Shown here in pieces: positions 1-8,620 of a DNA stretch of 64,000 nt. The stretch's first letter is position 1, and each line of letters begins with the position of its first letter. Both the position numbers and the translations under genes were made by a program. Location of the stretch: contig JBIOVM010000170.1 of the NCBI GenBank assembly GCA_044867785.1, positions 38,120 through 102,119 of the forward strand, given 5' to 3'. Below the pieces are notes generated by a model. That model did not search any database and was not told where the DNA came from. It worked only from the letters and a program-made list of their open reading frames with translations. This DNA is from DASRDR01 sp044867785 (GTDB lineage Bacteria; Methylomirabilota; Methylomirabilia; Rokubacteriales; DASRDR01).

Positions 1-702
1 CAGCGACAGGCTCAGGCTGGCGACGTAGACCGGCAGGAGCCGCCGGTGCGCGGTGCGGCCCTCGCGCTCGCCCGGCCGGGACGGAGCGCGCTGCGGCCGT
101 CCGGCGTCGGGATCCAGCCTGCGACAGGCGAAGACACAGAGGAGGACGACCGGACCGGCCCCGACGAACGCGACGCGCCAGCCGACCGCGCCCGCGATCC
201 AGGCGCCGAGCATGCCGCCGACCGCGAGGCTGAGGATCGCCATTCCTTCGAAGCCGTTCGTGAGGCGGCCACGCCAGGCGGCCGGCGCGGTCTCGAGGAG
301 CTCGGCGAAGATCGCCAGGAACGCCGCCGAGGCGCCGATCCCCATCACGAGGCGGGACACCAGGAACGCGGGGAAGCCCGGCGCGATCCCGCATCCCACC
401 AGTCCGAGCACGAGCAGCGCGAGCCCGAGGACGACGACCGCGCGCGTCCCGCGCCGGGCTCGGAGCGCGCTCGCGGGATAGCTCGTGGCGAGCCGCCCCA
501 CCGCGTAGAGCGTGTTGACGAGCCCGGCCTGGAGCGGCGAGAGCTGCCATTCGGCGGCGAGCAGCGGGAGGAGCGGCGGCACCATTCCGACGGTGAACGC
601 GGTCAGGACGTCGATGACGAAGAGCGGCAGCAGCGGGCGCAGCACCGCGCCGAGCGTCTCCGGCGCCGTCCCATCCGGCGACGCCGGCGGGGCTCCGGCC
701 AT
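1..702 (-). CDS. MFS transporter, N-terminal part (runs off left edge)
   Basis: The first 234 codons of a major facilitator permease are visible; the C-terminal half lies beyond the window. The ATG at 702 is fixed by an in-frame TGA twelve bases upstream. Hydrophobic helices begin near residue 20 (LLPLFVIDVLTAFTVG) and recur at about 55-70, 80-100, 105-125 and 145-190. The loop after helix 2 carries a basic ALRARRGTR stretch like MFS motif A, and GWRVAFVGAG near residue 175 is typical of the fourth to sixth helices. The family uses ion gradients to move small solutes across the inner membrane; the substrate cannot be told. The gene is antisense to several spurious long plus-strand reading frames. 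Confidence 0.8.
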   Translation of the reverse strand, partial: MAGAPPASPDGTAPETLGAVLRPLLPLFVIDVLTAFTVGMVPPLLPLLAAEWQLSPLQAGLVNTLYAVGRLATSYPASALRARRGTRAVVVLGLALLVLGLVGCGIAPGFPAFLVSRLVMGIGASAAFLAIFAELLETAPAAWRGRLTNGFEGMAILSLAVGGMLGAWIAGAVGWRVAFVGAGPVVLLCVFACRRLDPDAGRPQRAPSRPGEREGRTAHRRLLPVYVASLSLSL

Positions 703-900
703 CACCGGAGCTCAGGCGCAGCCGGCGCGGGTCGGCTCAGGCGTCCTGCGTCGCCCGCGGCAGGCGCTCGGGGGTCATCGGCCGCCGGCCGACGCGCACG
801 CCGACCGCAGGCCGGGCCAGACGGGCGAGCCGAGTCGCGGCTGGCCGGGGAGGGGTCGCGCGCAAGGCGCGCAAGGAATGACCGAGCGGCGAGAGCACCG

Positions 901-1560
901 CTAGTCGCTCAGGATCACGATCGGCGTGTCGATGGGCGCCTCGCCCGTGATCGTCAGCGTCTGCTGCCCGGGCCCGGCCGTGCGCAGGCTCGACGCCGGC
1001 CGGGCACCGCTCGTCACGCGACCGGCCCGCGACACGTCCTCGGTCGTCACCCGGGTCACGCCCGGCAGGCCCTGTCCGTCAAGACCGGACGACCGGTCGA
1101 CGGTCACCACGAGCGACGGCGTCCCGACCGGCACGGTCGCCAGAGTGCGCGCCGTCGGCGGGACACCGAGGTCCCGGCCGGCCCCGCTCGTGTCTCGCAC
1201 CGTGACGCGCGTCGTCGTCACGCCGGGCTGGAGCGACTCCGTCCGTGTCGTGACCTGGAGCGACGTCGCGCCGATCGGCGCCGTCGCCAGGGTCCGGGCG
1301 CCCGGCAGGACGCTCAGATTCCGGCTGGCCCCGCTCGTGTCCCGGACGATGATGCGTGTCGTCGTCACGCCCGGCTGGGGTGACGTCCTGCGCGTCGTGA
1401 CGTGCACCGACGACGGCGTCGACCCGCGGGTCGACGCGGCGCGGGGCGCCTGGATCACGATCGGCACGACCACTCGCACCTGGGCCGCCGCCGGCGCGAC
1501 GGCCGGGCTCGGCAGCCCAAGACTCCCGAGGATGCCCGCCACGACGGCTACTCGTCGCAT
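901..1560 (-). CDS. Secreted repeat protein of unknown function
   Basis: A 219-residue protein starts at the ATG at 1560, directly ahead of a signal peptide (MRRVAVVAGILGSLGLP, cleavage probably after AAA near residue 27); an upstream GTG frame would bury this signal. The mature part consists largely of about three imperfect 45-residue repeats. Each has the pattern LQPGVTTTRVTVRDTSGA, then R(N/D)L, then ARTLATAPIG, then SLxVTT; the third copy is degraded (LPGVTRVTTEDVSRAGRV). The Thr/Val alternation suggests beta-strands. No enzyme motif or known family was recognised. It is likely exported to the periplasm or surface. Confidence 0.7.
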   Translation of the reverse strand: MRRVAVVAGILGSLGLPSPAVAPAAAQVRVVVPIVIQAPRAASTRGSTPSSVHVTTRRTSPQPGVTTTRIIVRDTSGASRNLSVLPGARTLATAPIGATSLQVTTRTESLQPGVTTTRVTVRDTSGAGRDLGVPPTARTLATVPVGTPSLVVTVDRSSGLDGQGLPGVTRVTTEDVSRAGRVTSGARPASSLRTAGPGQQTLTITGEAPIDTPIVILSD

Positions 1561-1677
1561 GGCCACTCCCCTCCCTCGACGGCGGCCGCCCGGGATGGAC
1601 GGGATCAGTTTCGTCGCGTCCCCGTCACGTCCCCCGGGACCGTCGGCCGCCGACTCCCCGCTCACCATTGTCCCACC

Positions 1678-2175
1678 TCACCGGCGCCCGCGCCGGGCCC
1701 GGCTCGCCTTCGCGCGGGGCCGGCGCGCGGTGCGGGCCTTCCCCTTCGCCGAGCGGGACCCCGTCCCCGCCGACCGCACGGCGATCGCCTCCACCTCGAG
1801 GAGCAGCTCGGGGCGCGCGAGCTCCTTCACCACCACGCCGGTGTTCGCCGGGTAGACGCCGTCCGGAAAGAAGCTCGGATACTCCGCCTTGCGCCACTCG
1901 GCGAACGGCGCCCAGTCCTCGTTGCGGACGAGGAACGTGGTGAACTTGACGACGTCCCGGATCGTGCAGCCCGCCTCGCCGAGCACGGCGGCGAGGTTCC
2001 GGTAGACTTGCGCCGCCTGAGCCTTGAGATCGCCCGGGCCCACCACGCGGCCGTCGGCGTCCATCGCGACCTGGCCGGCGACGAACACCAGCGGCGACGC
2101 GTCGGTGACGAACCCGGCCGAGTACATCCCGATCGGCTTCCCGTCGCCCGTGGGAGTCAGCACCTTCCGTCCCAT
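1678..2175 (-). CDS. RidA/YjgF-YER057c-UK114 family protein
   Basis: A 165-residue Rid-family protein and the last gene of the leftward hyu operon. Family landmarks are FVAGQVAMDADGRVVGPGDL near residue 31, the helix around QAAQVYRNLAAVLGEAG, and the C-terminal strand LLLEVEAIAVR. Canonical RidA deaminates 2-aminoacrylate-type enamines with an arginine in the strand following 'YPAR'; here that position reads YPANT, so the arginine is absent. Classical imine deaminase activity is therefore doubtful and a hydrolase-linked Rid subgroup is more likely. The C-terminal 30 residues are a basic Ala/Arg/Lys tail, matched in the neighbouring paralogue. Confidence 0.85.
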   Translation of the reverse strand: MGRKVLTPTGDGKPIGMYSAGFVTDASPLVFVAGQVAMDADGRVVGPGDLKAQAAQVYRNLAAVLGEAGCTIRDVVKFTTFLVRNEDWAPFAEWRKAEYPSFFPDGVYPANTGVVVKELARPELLLEVEAIAVRSAGTGSRSAKGKARTARRPRAKASRARRGRR

Positions 2176-2200
2176 GTCGCTCCTTCTCCTCGCGGCGCGA

Positions 2201-2674
2201 TCAGGCCCGCTTCGCCCGCCGACGGCCGCGCTTGGCCGGCCGCGCCGGCCGTGGCCGGCGTGCGCGCCCGGCGGGGATGGCCGCGATCGCCCGGATCTCG
2301 ACGAGGAGGTCAGGGCGTGCGAGCGCCTTCACCACGATGAAGGACTGCGCGGGCAACGGGTCCGCGAAGTACTCCTGCGCCACGCGGCCGGCCGGCTCCA
2401 TGAGGTCGGCGCTCGTCGCGTACACCGTCATCTCCACGACGTCCCGGAGGTCCCCGCCCGCTTGCCGGAGCAGCGTGCGGACGTTCTCGATCGCCTGGCG
2501 CGTCTGGGCGGCCGGGTCACCGGCCCCGACCAGCTGTCGATCGGGGCCCTGGCGATCGAAGGCCACCTGGCCCGCGAGGAACACCAGTCGGGCCGGCCCC
2601 TCGACCACGGTCCCGTGCACGAAGGGCCAGGCATGCGGGGCCTGCTTGGTGAGCGCCGTGCGCTTCATCCCCAT
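2201..2674 (-). CDS. RidA family protein, second copy
   Basis: A second Rid-family protein of 157 residues. The ATG at 2674 is chosen because it lies six bases after the SDR stop and gives an ordinary N-terminus (MGMKRTALTKQ); a longer GTG frame would overlap the SDR. LVFLAGQVAFDRQG and LLVEIRAIAAIPAG mark the fold. As in its neighbour, the catalytic arginine position is replaced (PAQSFIVVKA). It ends in a strongly basic Arg/Lys tail. Tandem divergent Rid proteins beside HyuA/HyuB suggest they process or detoxify a product of amide hydrolysis, which is inference from context. Confidence 0.85.
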   Translation of the reverse strand: MGMKRTALTKQAPHAWPFVHGTVVEGPARLVFLAGQVAFDRQGPDRQLVGAGDPAAQTRQAIENVRTLLRQAGGDLRDVVEMTVYATSADLMEPAGRVAQEYFADPLPAQSFIVVKALARPDLLVEIRAIAAIPAGRARRPRPARPAKRGRRRAKRA

Positions 2675-2679
2675 TCTCG

Positions 2680-3459
2680 CTAGACGTCCCAGCCGCCGTC
2701 GACCGTCAGGCACTGCCCGGTCATGTTACGCGAGTCCTCGCTGCTGAGGAACAGCACCGCGTTGGCGACGTCCTCGGCCGTGGTGACGCGACGGAGCGCC
2801 ATCTCCTGCACGTACTCCTCGTAGACCTGCTCGGGCGTCCACCCGCGCTTCTTCGCCTTCTCCCGGCAGAGCCGGTCCATGCGCTCCCCGGCCACGATCC
2901 CGGGGGCGACGCAGTTGACGTTGACCCCGTGCGGGCCGACTTCGAGCGCGACCGTCCGGGTGAAGCCGCGCACGGCCCACTTCGAGGACGAGTAGGCGGC
3001 CCGCAGCTTGTAGCCGCGGAGCCCCGACGTGCCGGCGATGTTCACGATCTTCCCGCGGCGCTGCCGCAGCATCACGGGCACGGCGTGCCTGGTCGGGAGG
3101 AAGGTGCCCCGCAGGTTGGTCGCCACCACGCCGTCCCAGTCCTCCGCGCGGAGCTCGTGCACGGGGGTCTCCACGGGCCCGGTCGTCCCCGCGCAGTTGA
3201 CCAGGACGTCGATGCGCCCGAAGGTCCCGACCGCATCCGCCACCATGGACTGGACCTGCGCTTCGTCCCGGACGTCGACCGAGGCCACGAGGGTGCGGCG
3301 GCCGAGCGCCCGCGCCTCGGCCGCCACCGCCTCGAGCGACGCGATCTCGCGGGCCACCAGGACCAGGTCAGCCCCCTCCCCCGCGAGGCGCAGCGAGATC
3401 GCCCGACCCATGCCCTTCGCCGCCCCCGTCACGATCGCCGTCTGACCGGCGAGCCTCAT
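2680..3459 (-). CDS. SDR family NAD(P)-dependent oxidoreductase
   Basis: A 259-residue classical short-chain dehydrogenase. The cofactor motif TGAAKGMG is at residues 11-18, NCAG at 88-91, the catalytic serine at about 145 and the Y-x-x-x-K pair at Tyr156/Lys160 (YSSSK). The C-terminal MTGQCLTVDGGW is characteristic of the family. The start is the ATG at 3459; the in-frame upstream ATG lies inside hyuB. It is 13 bases downstream of hyuB and 5 bases upstream of the Rid gene, so it is clearly co-transcribed. It probably oxidises or reduces a keto/hydroxy intermediate of the substrate handled by HyuAB; the substrate is unknown. Confidence 0.9.
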   Translation of the reverse strand: MRLAGQTAIVTGAAKGMGRAISLRLAGEGADLVLVAREIASLEAVAAEARALGRRTLVASVDVRDEAQVQSMVADAVGTFGRIDVLVNCAGTTGPVETPVHELRAEDWDGVVATNLRGTFLPTRHAVPVMLRQRRGKIVNIAGTSGLRGYKLRAAYSSSKWAVRGFTRTVALEVGPHGVNVNCVAPGIVAGERMDRLCREKAKKRGWTPEQVYEEYVQEMALRRVTTAEDVANAVLFLSSEDSRNMTGQCLTVDGGWDV

Positions 3460-3472
3460 CGTCCCCCTCCGC

Positions 3473-5137
3473 TCAGGCGCGGCCCGGGCCGACCGATCCG
3501 GCCGGCTCGGCGGACACGTAGCCCTCGAGGTGGTCGCGGTGCCGGCGCTCGGGCGACCGGGCGGCCGGCTCGCCATAGCCACCGCCCCCGCACGTCTCGA
3601 TCAGGACGACGTCGCCGGCGCGGAGCCGGACGGTCTCCTTCCCCTTCACGTCCCGGGGCACCCCGTCGCGGGTGAGCGTGATGCGGTACGGCGCGCCGGG
3701 CTGGCCGCCGAAGGCGCCCCAGGGCGGGACGACCCGCCGCTCGATCATCGTCGTGAGCGTCGAGTCCACGAGGACTCGGTACGCGCGGGTGAAGCCGGCG
3801 CCGCCGCGCTGCGCGCCCGCGCCCCCGCTGCCGGGGCGGAGGGCCTGCTCGAGGATCTCGATCGGGTACTCGGTCTCGACGACCTCGATCGGGGTGTTCA
3901 TGACGTTCGACATGTGGACGCGCATGGCATGGCCGCCGTCCCGCGCGGCGCCGGCCCCTTCCCCGCCTCCGTGGACCTCGTAGAGGATGCGCCAGCGCCC
4001 GTCCTGGCGGGTGCCGATGATGAGCAAGCCCGCCGTCGTGGGGCCGCCGGCCGTGATGCGCTCGGGAATCGCCTGGGCGAGCGCCTTGTAGCAGGCGTCC
4101 ACGACTCGCTGCGACGTCTCGTGATTGCCGCCCACGACCGGCGCGGCGGGCGGCGGGCTCAGGATCGTCCCCGGCGGGATGTTGACCGCGAGCGGGCGGT
4201 AGCAGCCGTCGTTGGCCGGGACGTCGGGTGCCACGAGCGACTTCATGCTGTAGTAGACCGCCGAGCAGGTGACGTAGGGAGTGGCGTTCACTGGACCCTT
4301 CACGGCGGGGCCCGTGCCCGTGAAGTCGAACGCGGCCCGCTCGCCGCGCACGGTCACGGTCACCCGCACCGGCACCGGGCAGTCCTCGTGGCCGTCGTCG
4401 TCGACCCAGTCCTCGCCCGTGTAGACGCCGTCGGGAATCCCGCGAATCGCCGCGCGCATCTGGGCCTCGGACTCGGCCCGATAGCGGTCGAAGCAGCCGA
4501 GCACGGTCGGCACGCCGTAGCGCTCGAAGAGCTCGCCCAGGCGCCGCGCGCCGATCTCGACCGCGGAGTACATCGCGCGACAGTCGCCCTCGCGCTCTTC
4601 ACGGCCGCGGAGGTTCGACATGATGAAGTCGAACGCGCGGGTCGGGCCCTTCCGGTCGAACACCTTGATCGGCGCGATGCGAAGCCCTTCCTGGATCGCC
4701 TCGTCCGCCCACGGCACGTAGGAGCCCGGCACCGCGCCGCCGATGTCCGCCCAGTGCGCCAGGTTGATGGCGAAGGCCACGAGCCGGCCGCCCGCGAACA
4801 CCGGCCGGATCGCCTTCACGTCCGGCAGGTGATTGCCCCCCACCTCGGGCAGGTTCAGGTACCAGACGTCGCCGTTGCGCAGCTCGCGCCGGGGCACCCG
4901 CCGGAGGAACTCCTTGACCGTGAAGCCCATCACGCCCAGGTGGATCGGGATGTCCCGGCCCTGGGCGATCAGCCGACCCCGGGCGTCGGTGAGCGCGCTC
5001 GAGAGGTCGCCGGCCTCCTTGAGGAGCGGCGAGCGCGCCGAGCGCATGATGATCAGGCTCATCTCCTCCGCGATCGCATAGATCGCGTGCCGCACCACCT
5101 CGAGCGTGATCGGGGTCAGACTTTCACTTCCCGACAT
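3473..5137 (-). CDS. hyuB: Hydantoinase/oxoprolinase subunit B
   Basis: A 554-residue HyuB-family protein (N-methylhydantoinase B / oxoprolinase C-terminal family), which pairs with HyuA in ATP-dependent opening of hydantoin or oxoproline-type rings. ITLEVVRHAIYAIAEEMS is the usual N-terminus; GNHETSQRVVDA, GGGEGAGA and GGGGYGEP are family glycine-rich motifs. The first nine residues (MSGSESLTP) are not family-like: they are encoded by the right arm of a palindromic repeat. A GAGGAG ribosome site lies in the repeat's loop six to seven bases before the ATG. The hyuA stop is two bases upstream, so translational coupling is expected. Confidence 0.93.
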   Translation of the reverse strand: MSGSESLTPITLEVVRHAIYAIAEEMSLIIMRSARSPLLKEAGDLSSALTDARGRLIAQGRDIPIHLGVMGFTVKEFLRRVPRRELRNGDVWYLNLPEVGGNHLPDVKAIRPVFAGGRLVAFAINLAHWADIGGAVPGSYVPWADEAIQEGLRIAPIKVFDRKGPTRAFDFIMSNLRGREEREGDCRAMYSAVEIGARRLGELFERYGVPTVLGCFDRYRAESEAQMRAAIRGIPDGVYTGEDWVDDDGHEDCPVPVRVTVTVRGERAAFDFTGTGPAVKGPVNATPYVTCSAVYYSMKSLVAPDVPANDGCYRPLAVNIPPGTILSPPPAAPVVGGNHETSQRVVDACYKALAQAIPERITAGGPTTAGLLIIGTRQDGRWRILYEVHGGGEGAGAARDGGHAMRVHMSNVMNTPIEVVETEYPIEILEQALRPGSGGAGAQRGGAGFTRAYRVLVDSTLTTMIERRVVPPWGAFGGQPGAPYRITLTRDGVPRDVKGKETVRLRAGDVVLIETCGGGGYGEPAARSPERRHRDHLEGYVSAEPAGSVGPGRA

Positions 5138-5194
5138 TTTCAGCTCCTCGGCCGGGATCCGGCCCGAAATGTCGGGAAGTGAAAGTCTGACCCC
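5112..5194. repeat. Perfect palindromic REP-like element at the hyuA-hyuB junction
   Basis: Positions 5112-5139 and 5167-5194 are perfect 28-base reverse complements separated by 27 bases. The loop holds a smaller GGCCGG/CCGGCC stem, the GAGGAG Shine-Dalgarno of hyuB and the hyuA TGA stop. In mRNA sense the hyuB AUG lies two bases into the 3' arm. The same 28-mer occurs again at 14472. The outer 'ggggtcagac' is shared with the elements at 15.5 kb and, in part, 60.6 kb. The form resembles REP sequences mobilised by RAYT transposases; no such transposase is in this window. Confidence 0.9.
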
Positions 5195-7173
5195 ATCCAG
5201 AGATTGCCGGCGGGGTCGAGGAGGCCGGTTTGGCCCGGGTAGACGAGGGTGGTCGCCCAGGGGTCCTCGATGAGGGCTGGGCCCTTGACCGGGTGCTCGG
5301 GCGGGAGGTCCGCGCGCCGGTAGACCGGAAGGGCGGTCGGCCCGGTCTCGGGGAAATACGCCTCGTGCTCCGCGAAGGGCTGCCCGGCGCCCGCGCCGGG
5401 CCACTCGGGAAGCCGCGCCCCGGCGGCTTCGACGGCGGCCCGCACGCGGAGGTTGACGCACTCCACCGCGTCCTCCGTCGCGTACGCGTAGAGCCGCCGG
5501 TGGAGCGTGAGAAATCCGGAGCGGAGCCGTTCGAGATCCCCCGCCCAGCTCACCTCGAGCTCGTAGTTCTGGCCGATGTAGCGGACGTCGACGCTCGCCT
5601 GCACGTCGATCGCCCCCGCGGGATGGCCTTCGGCGAGGAGAGGCGCCTGGACCGCGGCGACCAGCGGGGCGAAGCGGGCGTCGAGCTCGGCGGCGGTCAG
5701 GTCCGCCAGCGGGCGCCGGAAGGTCTGGACGTGGTCGTACGCCACGTCGGCCACCAGGCAGCCCAGCGCCGAGAACACGCCGGCGTGCGCGGGCACGACG
5801 ACCCGCGGCATGCCGAGCTCCTGCGCCAGCCGCCCCGCGTGGAGCGGGCCGGCGCCGCCGTAGGCGATCAGCGCGAAATCCCGGAGGTCGTGCCCGCGCT
5901 GGACGGAGATGAGCCGGATCGCCCGGCGCATCGCCGCGTTGGTCACCTCGAGGACGCCGGCGGCGGCCTCGGGTAGCCCGAGCCCGAGCGCGCGCGCCAC
6001 GGGCTCCAGCGCGGCCCGCGCGCGCGCCGCGTCGACGCGGATCGCCTCGCCGAGGAGCGCGTCGCTCCTGAGCGTGCCGGCCGCCGCGTGCGCGTCGGTG
6101 ACGGTGGGCGCCGTGCCGCCCTGGCCGTAGCACGCGGGGCCCGGCCGGGCGCCGGCGCTCTCCGGCCCAACCCGCAGGGCGGGGCCGTCGGCCCGCGCGA
6201 GCGACCCGCCGCCCGCGCCGATCGACTCGACGCCCACCGAGGGCAGCCGCACGGGATGGCCGCCCAGCCGGCGCTGGGGCAGGCTCTCGGCCCGTCCGTC
6301 GGCGATCAGGCAGACGTCCGTCGTGGTCCCCCCCATGTCGAAGGCGATCGCGTTCCGGAGGCCGACCGCGCGCGCGAGGAACCGAGACGCCGCCACCCCC
6401 CCGGCCGGCCCGGAGACCGCCATCGCCAATGGGCGCCGGCGCGCGACCGCCGCCGACATCATCCCGCCGTTCGACTGGAGCAGGTGGAGCGTCGCCCGGA
6501 GCCCGACGCGCGCGAGCGAGGCCTCCAGATCCCTCACGTACCGGTCGGCGATGGGCATCACGGCGGCGTTGAGCGCGGTCGTCGACGTCCGCTCGTACTC
6601 CCGAAACTCGGCGTTGATCTCGTGGGAGACGGAGACGAACGGGACCTGCCCCTCGAGCGCGGCCCGGAGCCGGGCCTCGTGCTCCGGATGCGCGTAGGCA
6701 TGGAGGAGGCACACCGCCACCGCCTGGACACCGCTGGCGCGCAGCGCGGCCGCCAGCGCGGGCAGCTCGGCCTCCGCGAGCGGCGTCGGGACCCGCCCGT
6801 CGGCCAGGACCCGCTCCGTCACCTCGAACCGGAGATGGCGCGGCACCAGCGGCGGCGGTCGCGGCGGAACGTCCAGCCGGTAAAGCTCGCTCCGGCTCTG
6901 CCGCGCGATCTCCAGCACGTCGCGGAACCCGCGCGTCGTGACGAGCGCGGTGGGCGCTTGCCGGCCCTCCACGATGGCGTTGGTGACGATCGTCGTCCCG
7001 TGCGCGATCGAGCTCGCGTCGGGGGCCAGGGCCTGAAGGCCGGCGAGCACCCCGCGGGCCGGGGCCTCGGGAGTCGTGAGGACCTTGCGCGACCGGACCG
7101 CGCCCGTCGCGGGCTCGACGGCGACGAGATCGGTGAACGTCCCGCCGACGTCGATCCCGACGCGGACGCTCAC
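5140..7173 (-). CDS. hyuA: Hydantoinase/oxoprolinase subunit A
   Basis: A 677-residue HyuA-family ATPase subunit. The GTG start at 7173 gives VSVRVGIDVGGTFTD, the standard N-terminal phosphate-binding motif; longer frames run into the preceding gene. IAHGTTIVTNAIVEG near residue 60 and AFDMGGTTTDVCLI near 280 are the other actin-like ATPase signatures; ALGCLVADVAYD is in the C-terminal third. The last residues (DFHFPTFRAG and beyond) derive from the palindromic repeat and replace the native C-terminus. It lies 14 bases after the Liv-type binding protein and two bases before hyuB, indicating one operon. The ring substrate is not deducible. Confidence 0.93.
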   Translation of the reverse strand: MSVRVGIDVGGTFTDLVAVEPATGAVRSRKVLTTPEAPARGVLAGLQALAPDASSIAHGTTIVTNAIVEGRQAPTALVTTRGFRDVLEIARQSRSELYRLDVPPRPPPLVPRHLRFEVTERVLADGRVPTPLAEAELPALAAALRASGVQAVAVCLLHAYAHPEHEARLRAALEGQVPFVSVSHEINAEFREYERTSTTALNAAVMPIADRYVRDLEASLARVGLRATLHLLQSNGGMMSAAVARRRPLAMAVSGPAGGVAASRFLARAVGLRNAIAFDMGGTTTDVCLIADGRAESLPQRRLGGHPVRLPSVGVESIGAGGGSLARADGPALRVGPESAGARPGPACYGQGGTAPTVTDAHAAAGTLRSDALLGEAIRVDAARARAALEPVARALGLGLPEAAAGVLEVTNAAMRRAIRLISVQRGHDLRDFALIAYGGAGPLHAGRLAQELGMPRVVVPAHAGVFSALGCLVADVAYDHVQTFRRPLADLTAAELDARFAPLVAAVQAPLLAEGHPAGAIDVQASVDVRYIGQNYELEVSWAGDLERLRSGFLTLHRRLYAYATEDAVECVNLRVRAAVEAAGARLPEWPGAGAGQPFAEHEAYFPETGPTALPVYRRADLPPEHPVKGPALIEDPWATTLVYPGQTGLLDPAGNLWMGSDFHFPTFRAGSRPRS

Positions 7174-7187
7174 GGTGGGCCCGGAAT

Positions 7188-8462
7188 CTACTTCCGCTCC
7201 GACCACCTCGGGATCGGATAGAGGACGTCGCGCGCCGCCACCTCGAACGGCCAGACCGTCCAGTACTTGCCGCCCTGGAGCTGGACGATGATCGCGCGCA
7301 CGCCCGTGTTCTGGCCCGTCTCGTCGAACTTGACGCCGGTCCACGGAACCAGGAGGTCGGCCGCCTTGATGTCGGTCTTGGTGAGGGCCGCCCGGATCGC
7401 TTCCGGTTCGGTCGAGCCGGCGCGGTTGATCGCGGCCACCAGCGTCGCGATGCCCGTGAACGCCCGGGCGGGGAAGTCGTAGAGGTCCTTACCGGAACGC
7501 GCCTTGTACGCCGGGTTCAGCGCCTTCGCCACCGGGTTCTTCTCGACCAGGTCCGGCGCGAACGGCGAGCGCGACAGGTATCCCTCGGAGTCCTTGCCCG
7601 TGGCCTCGATGAACTTCGGGTCGATGTGCCCGGCGTTCTGCGCGAGGATGATCTTCGGGTTCCAGTCGAGCTCCTTGGACGTCCGGGTGAACAGGATCGC
7701 GTCGGACTGGTAGGAGGTGGGGAACCACACGTCGGGGTTCGCGGCCTTGAGCTTCTGCACCTCGGCCGTGAGCGACGTGCTGTTGGCGCGGTACGCGAAG
7801 TCCGCGACCAGCTTGTAGCCCGCCTTCTGCGCGAGCGCGCGTTGCACCTTGGCCGAGTCGGTCCCGAAGAGCGTGTCCTCGTTGGAGATGGCGATCGTCT
7901 CGACCTTGACGCCGCGCTTCTTCTGGAAGTCCACGAGGAAGTCGAACATCGCCTGGGTGAAGTGCTCGTCGTGGGGCGAGGACCTGAAGAACCACTTGAA
8001 CCCGCGCCGCGTGAGCATCGGCGAGCTCGACTCGGCATTGAAGTGCGGGATACCGAAGCGCTCCGCGACCTGGCTGGTCGTGGCGGTCACGCCCGATTGC
8101 CAGGCGCCCACCAGGGCGTGGACCTTTTCCTGGGTGATGAGGCGCTCGGCCTCCGCCTGCCCGATGTCGGGCTTCCCCTGGTGATCCACGAAGACGAGGC
8201 GGAGGCGCGCCCCGCCGGGGATACCGGGAAGCCCCTTCATCTGCTGGTAGAACGCACCGGAGATCATGGGCTCCTTGCCGTTGACCATGTCGGCAAAGAG
8301 CTCGTAGACGTACTTCTCGTCGATCCCGGCCGACGCGGTTGGCCCGCTCAAGGGGTAGAGCAGGCCGATCACGACTTCCTTCTGCTGGGCGGGCGCCGGC
8401 GGGACGAGCCACGCGACGGCCAGGATGGTGAGGATCGCGACGAGAGCGAGTCGAGTCCGCAT
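7188..8462 (-). CDS. ABC transporter substrate-binding protein, Liv/amide type
   Basis: A 424-residue periplasmic-binding protein of the Leu/Ile/Val-BP (type I fold) family. It has a cleavable signal peptide (MRTRLALVAILTILAVAWLV, then PPAPAQQ) followed by the typical first strand KEVVIGLLYPLSGPTASAG and LRLVFVDHQGKP. A GGGGAGG ribosome site sits five bases before the ATG. It opens the leftward hyu operon behind a strong sigma-70-like promoter. No Liv permease or ATPase genes follow, so the partners are encoded elsewhere. Context suggests it binds the amide, amino acid or hydantoin-like compound degraded by HyuAB. Confidence 0.9.
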   Translation of the reverse strand: MRTRLALVAILTILAVAWLVPPAPAQQKEVVIGLLYPLSGPTASAGIDEKYVYELFADMVNGKEPMISGAFYQQMKGLPGIPGGARLRLVFVDHQGKPDIGQAEAERLITQEKVHALVGAWQSGVTATTSQVAERFGIPHFNAESSSPMLTRRGFKWFFRSSPHDEHFTQAMFDFLVDFQKKRGVKVETIAISNEDTLFGTDSAKVQRALAQKAGYKLVADFAYRANSTSLTAEVQKLKAANPDVWFPTSYQSDAILFTRTSKELDWNPKIILAQNAGHIDPKFIEATGKDSEGYLSRSPFAPDLVEKNPVAKALNPAYKARSGKDLYDFPARAFTGIATLVAAINRAGSTEPEAIRAALTKTDIKAADLLVPWTGVKFDETGQNTGVRAIIVQLQGGKYWTVWPFEVAARDVLYPIPRWSERK

Positions 8463-8515
8463 GACGGCCTCCCCGGGAATGGCGGCGTGTCGTGTCGGTG
8501 CCGAGGATCGAGCGC

Positions 8516-8545
8516 ATGATACGGGCGGGGCGGAAGAAGTGTCAA
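8516..8545 (-). promoter_or_regulatory. Sigma-70-type promoter for the hyu operon
   Basis: On the minus strand a consensus -35 TTGACA (8545-8540) and a -10 TATCAT (8521-8516) are separated by 18 bases. The predicted start of transcription is about 47 bases upstream of the binding-protein ATG. The same hexamers and spacer occur before the aminotransferase at 33.4 kb. Confidence 0.7.
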
Positions 8546-8620
8546 CGCCCGGATCGATCGCGCGCTACGCTGGGGCGGCGCCCCGCCCGACGATCACCGG
8601 CCGACGGACAGGAGCACGCG

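Noticed and set aside
46..1383. Rightward 445-codon frame near the left edge
   Set aside because: Highly charged low-complexity translation; antisense to the MFS start and the secreted repeat protein, both of which have clear features.
3473..6712. Single 1079-codon frame joining hyuA and hyuB regions as a fusion protein
   Set aside because: The upstream part is the wrong frame of hyuA; the real hyuA stops in the repeat loop and hyuB starts anew at 5137.
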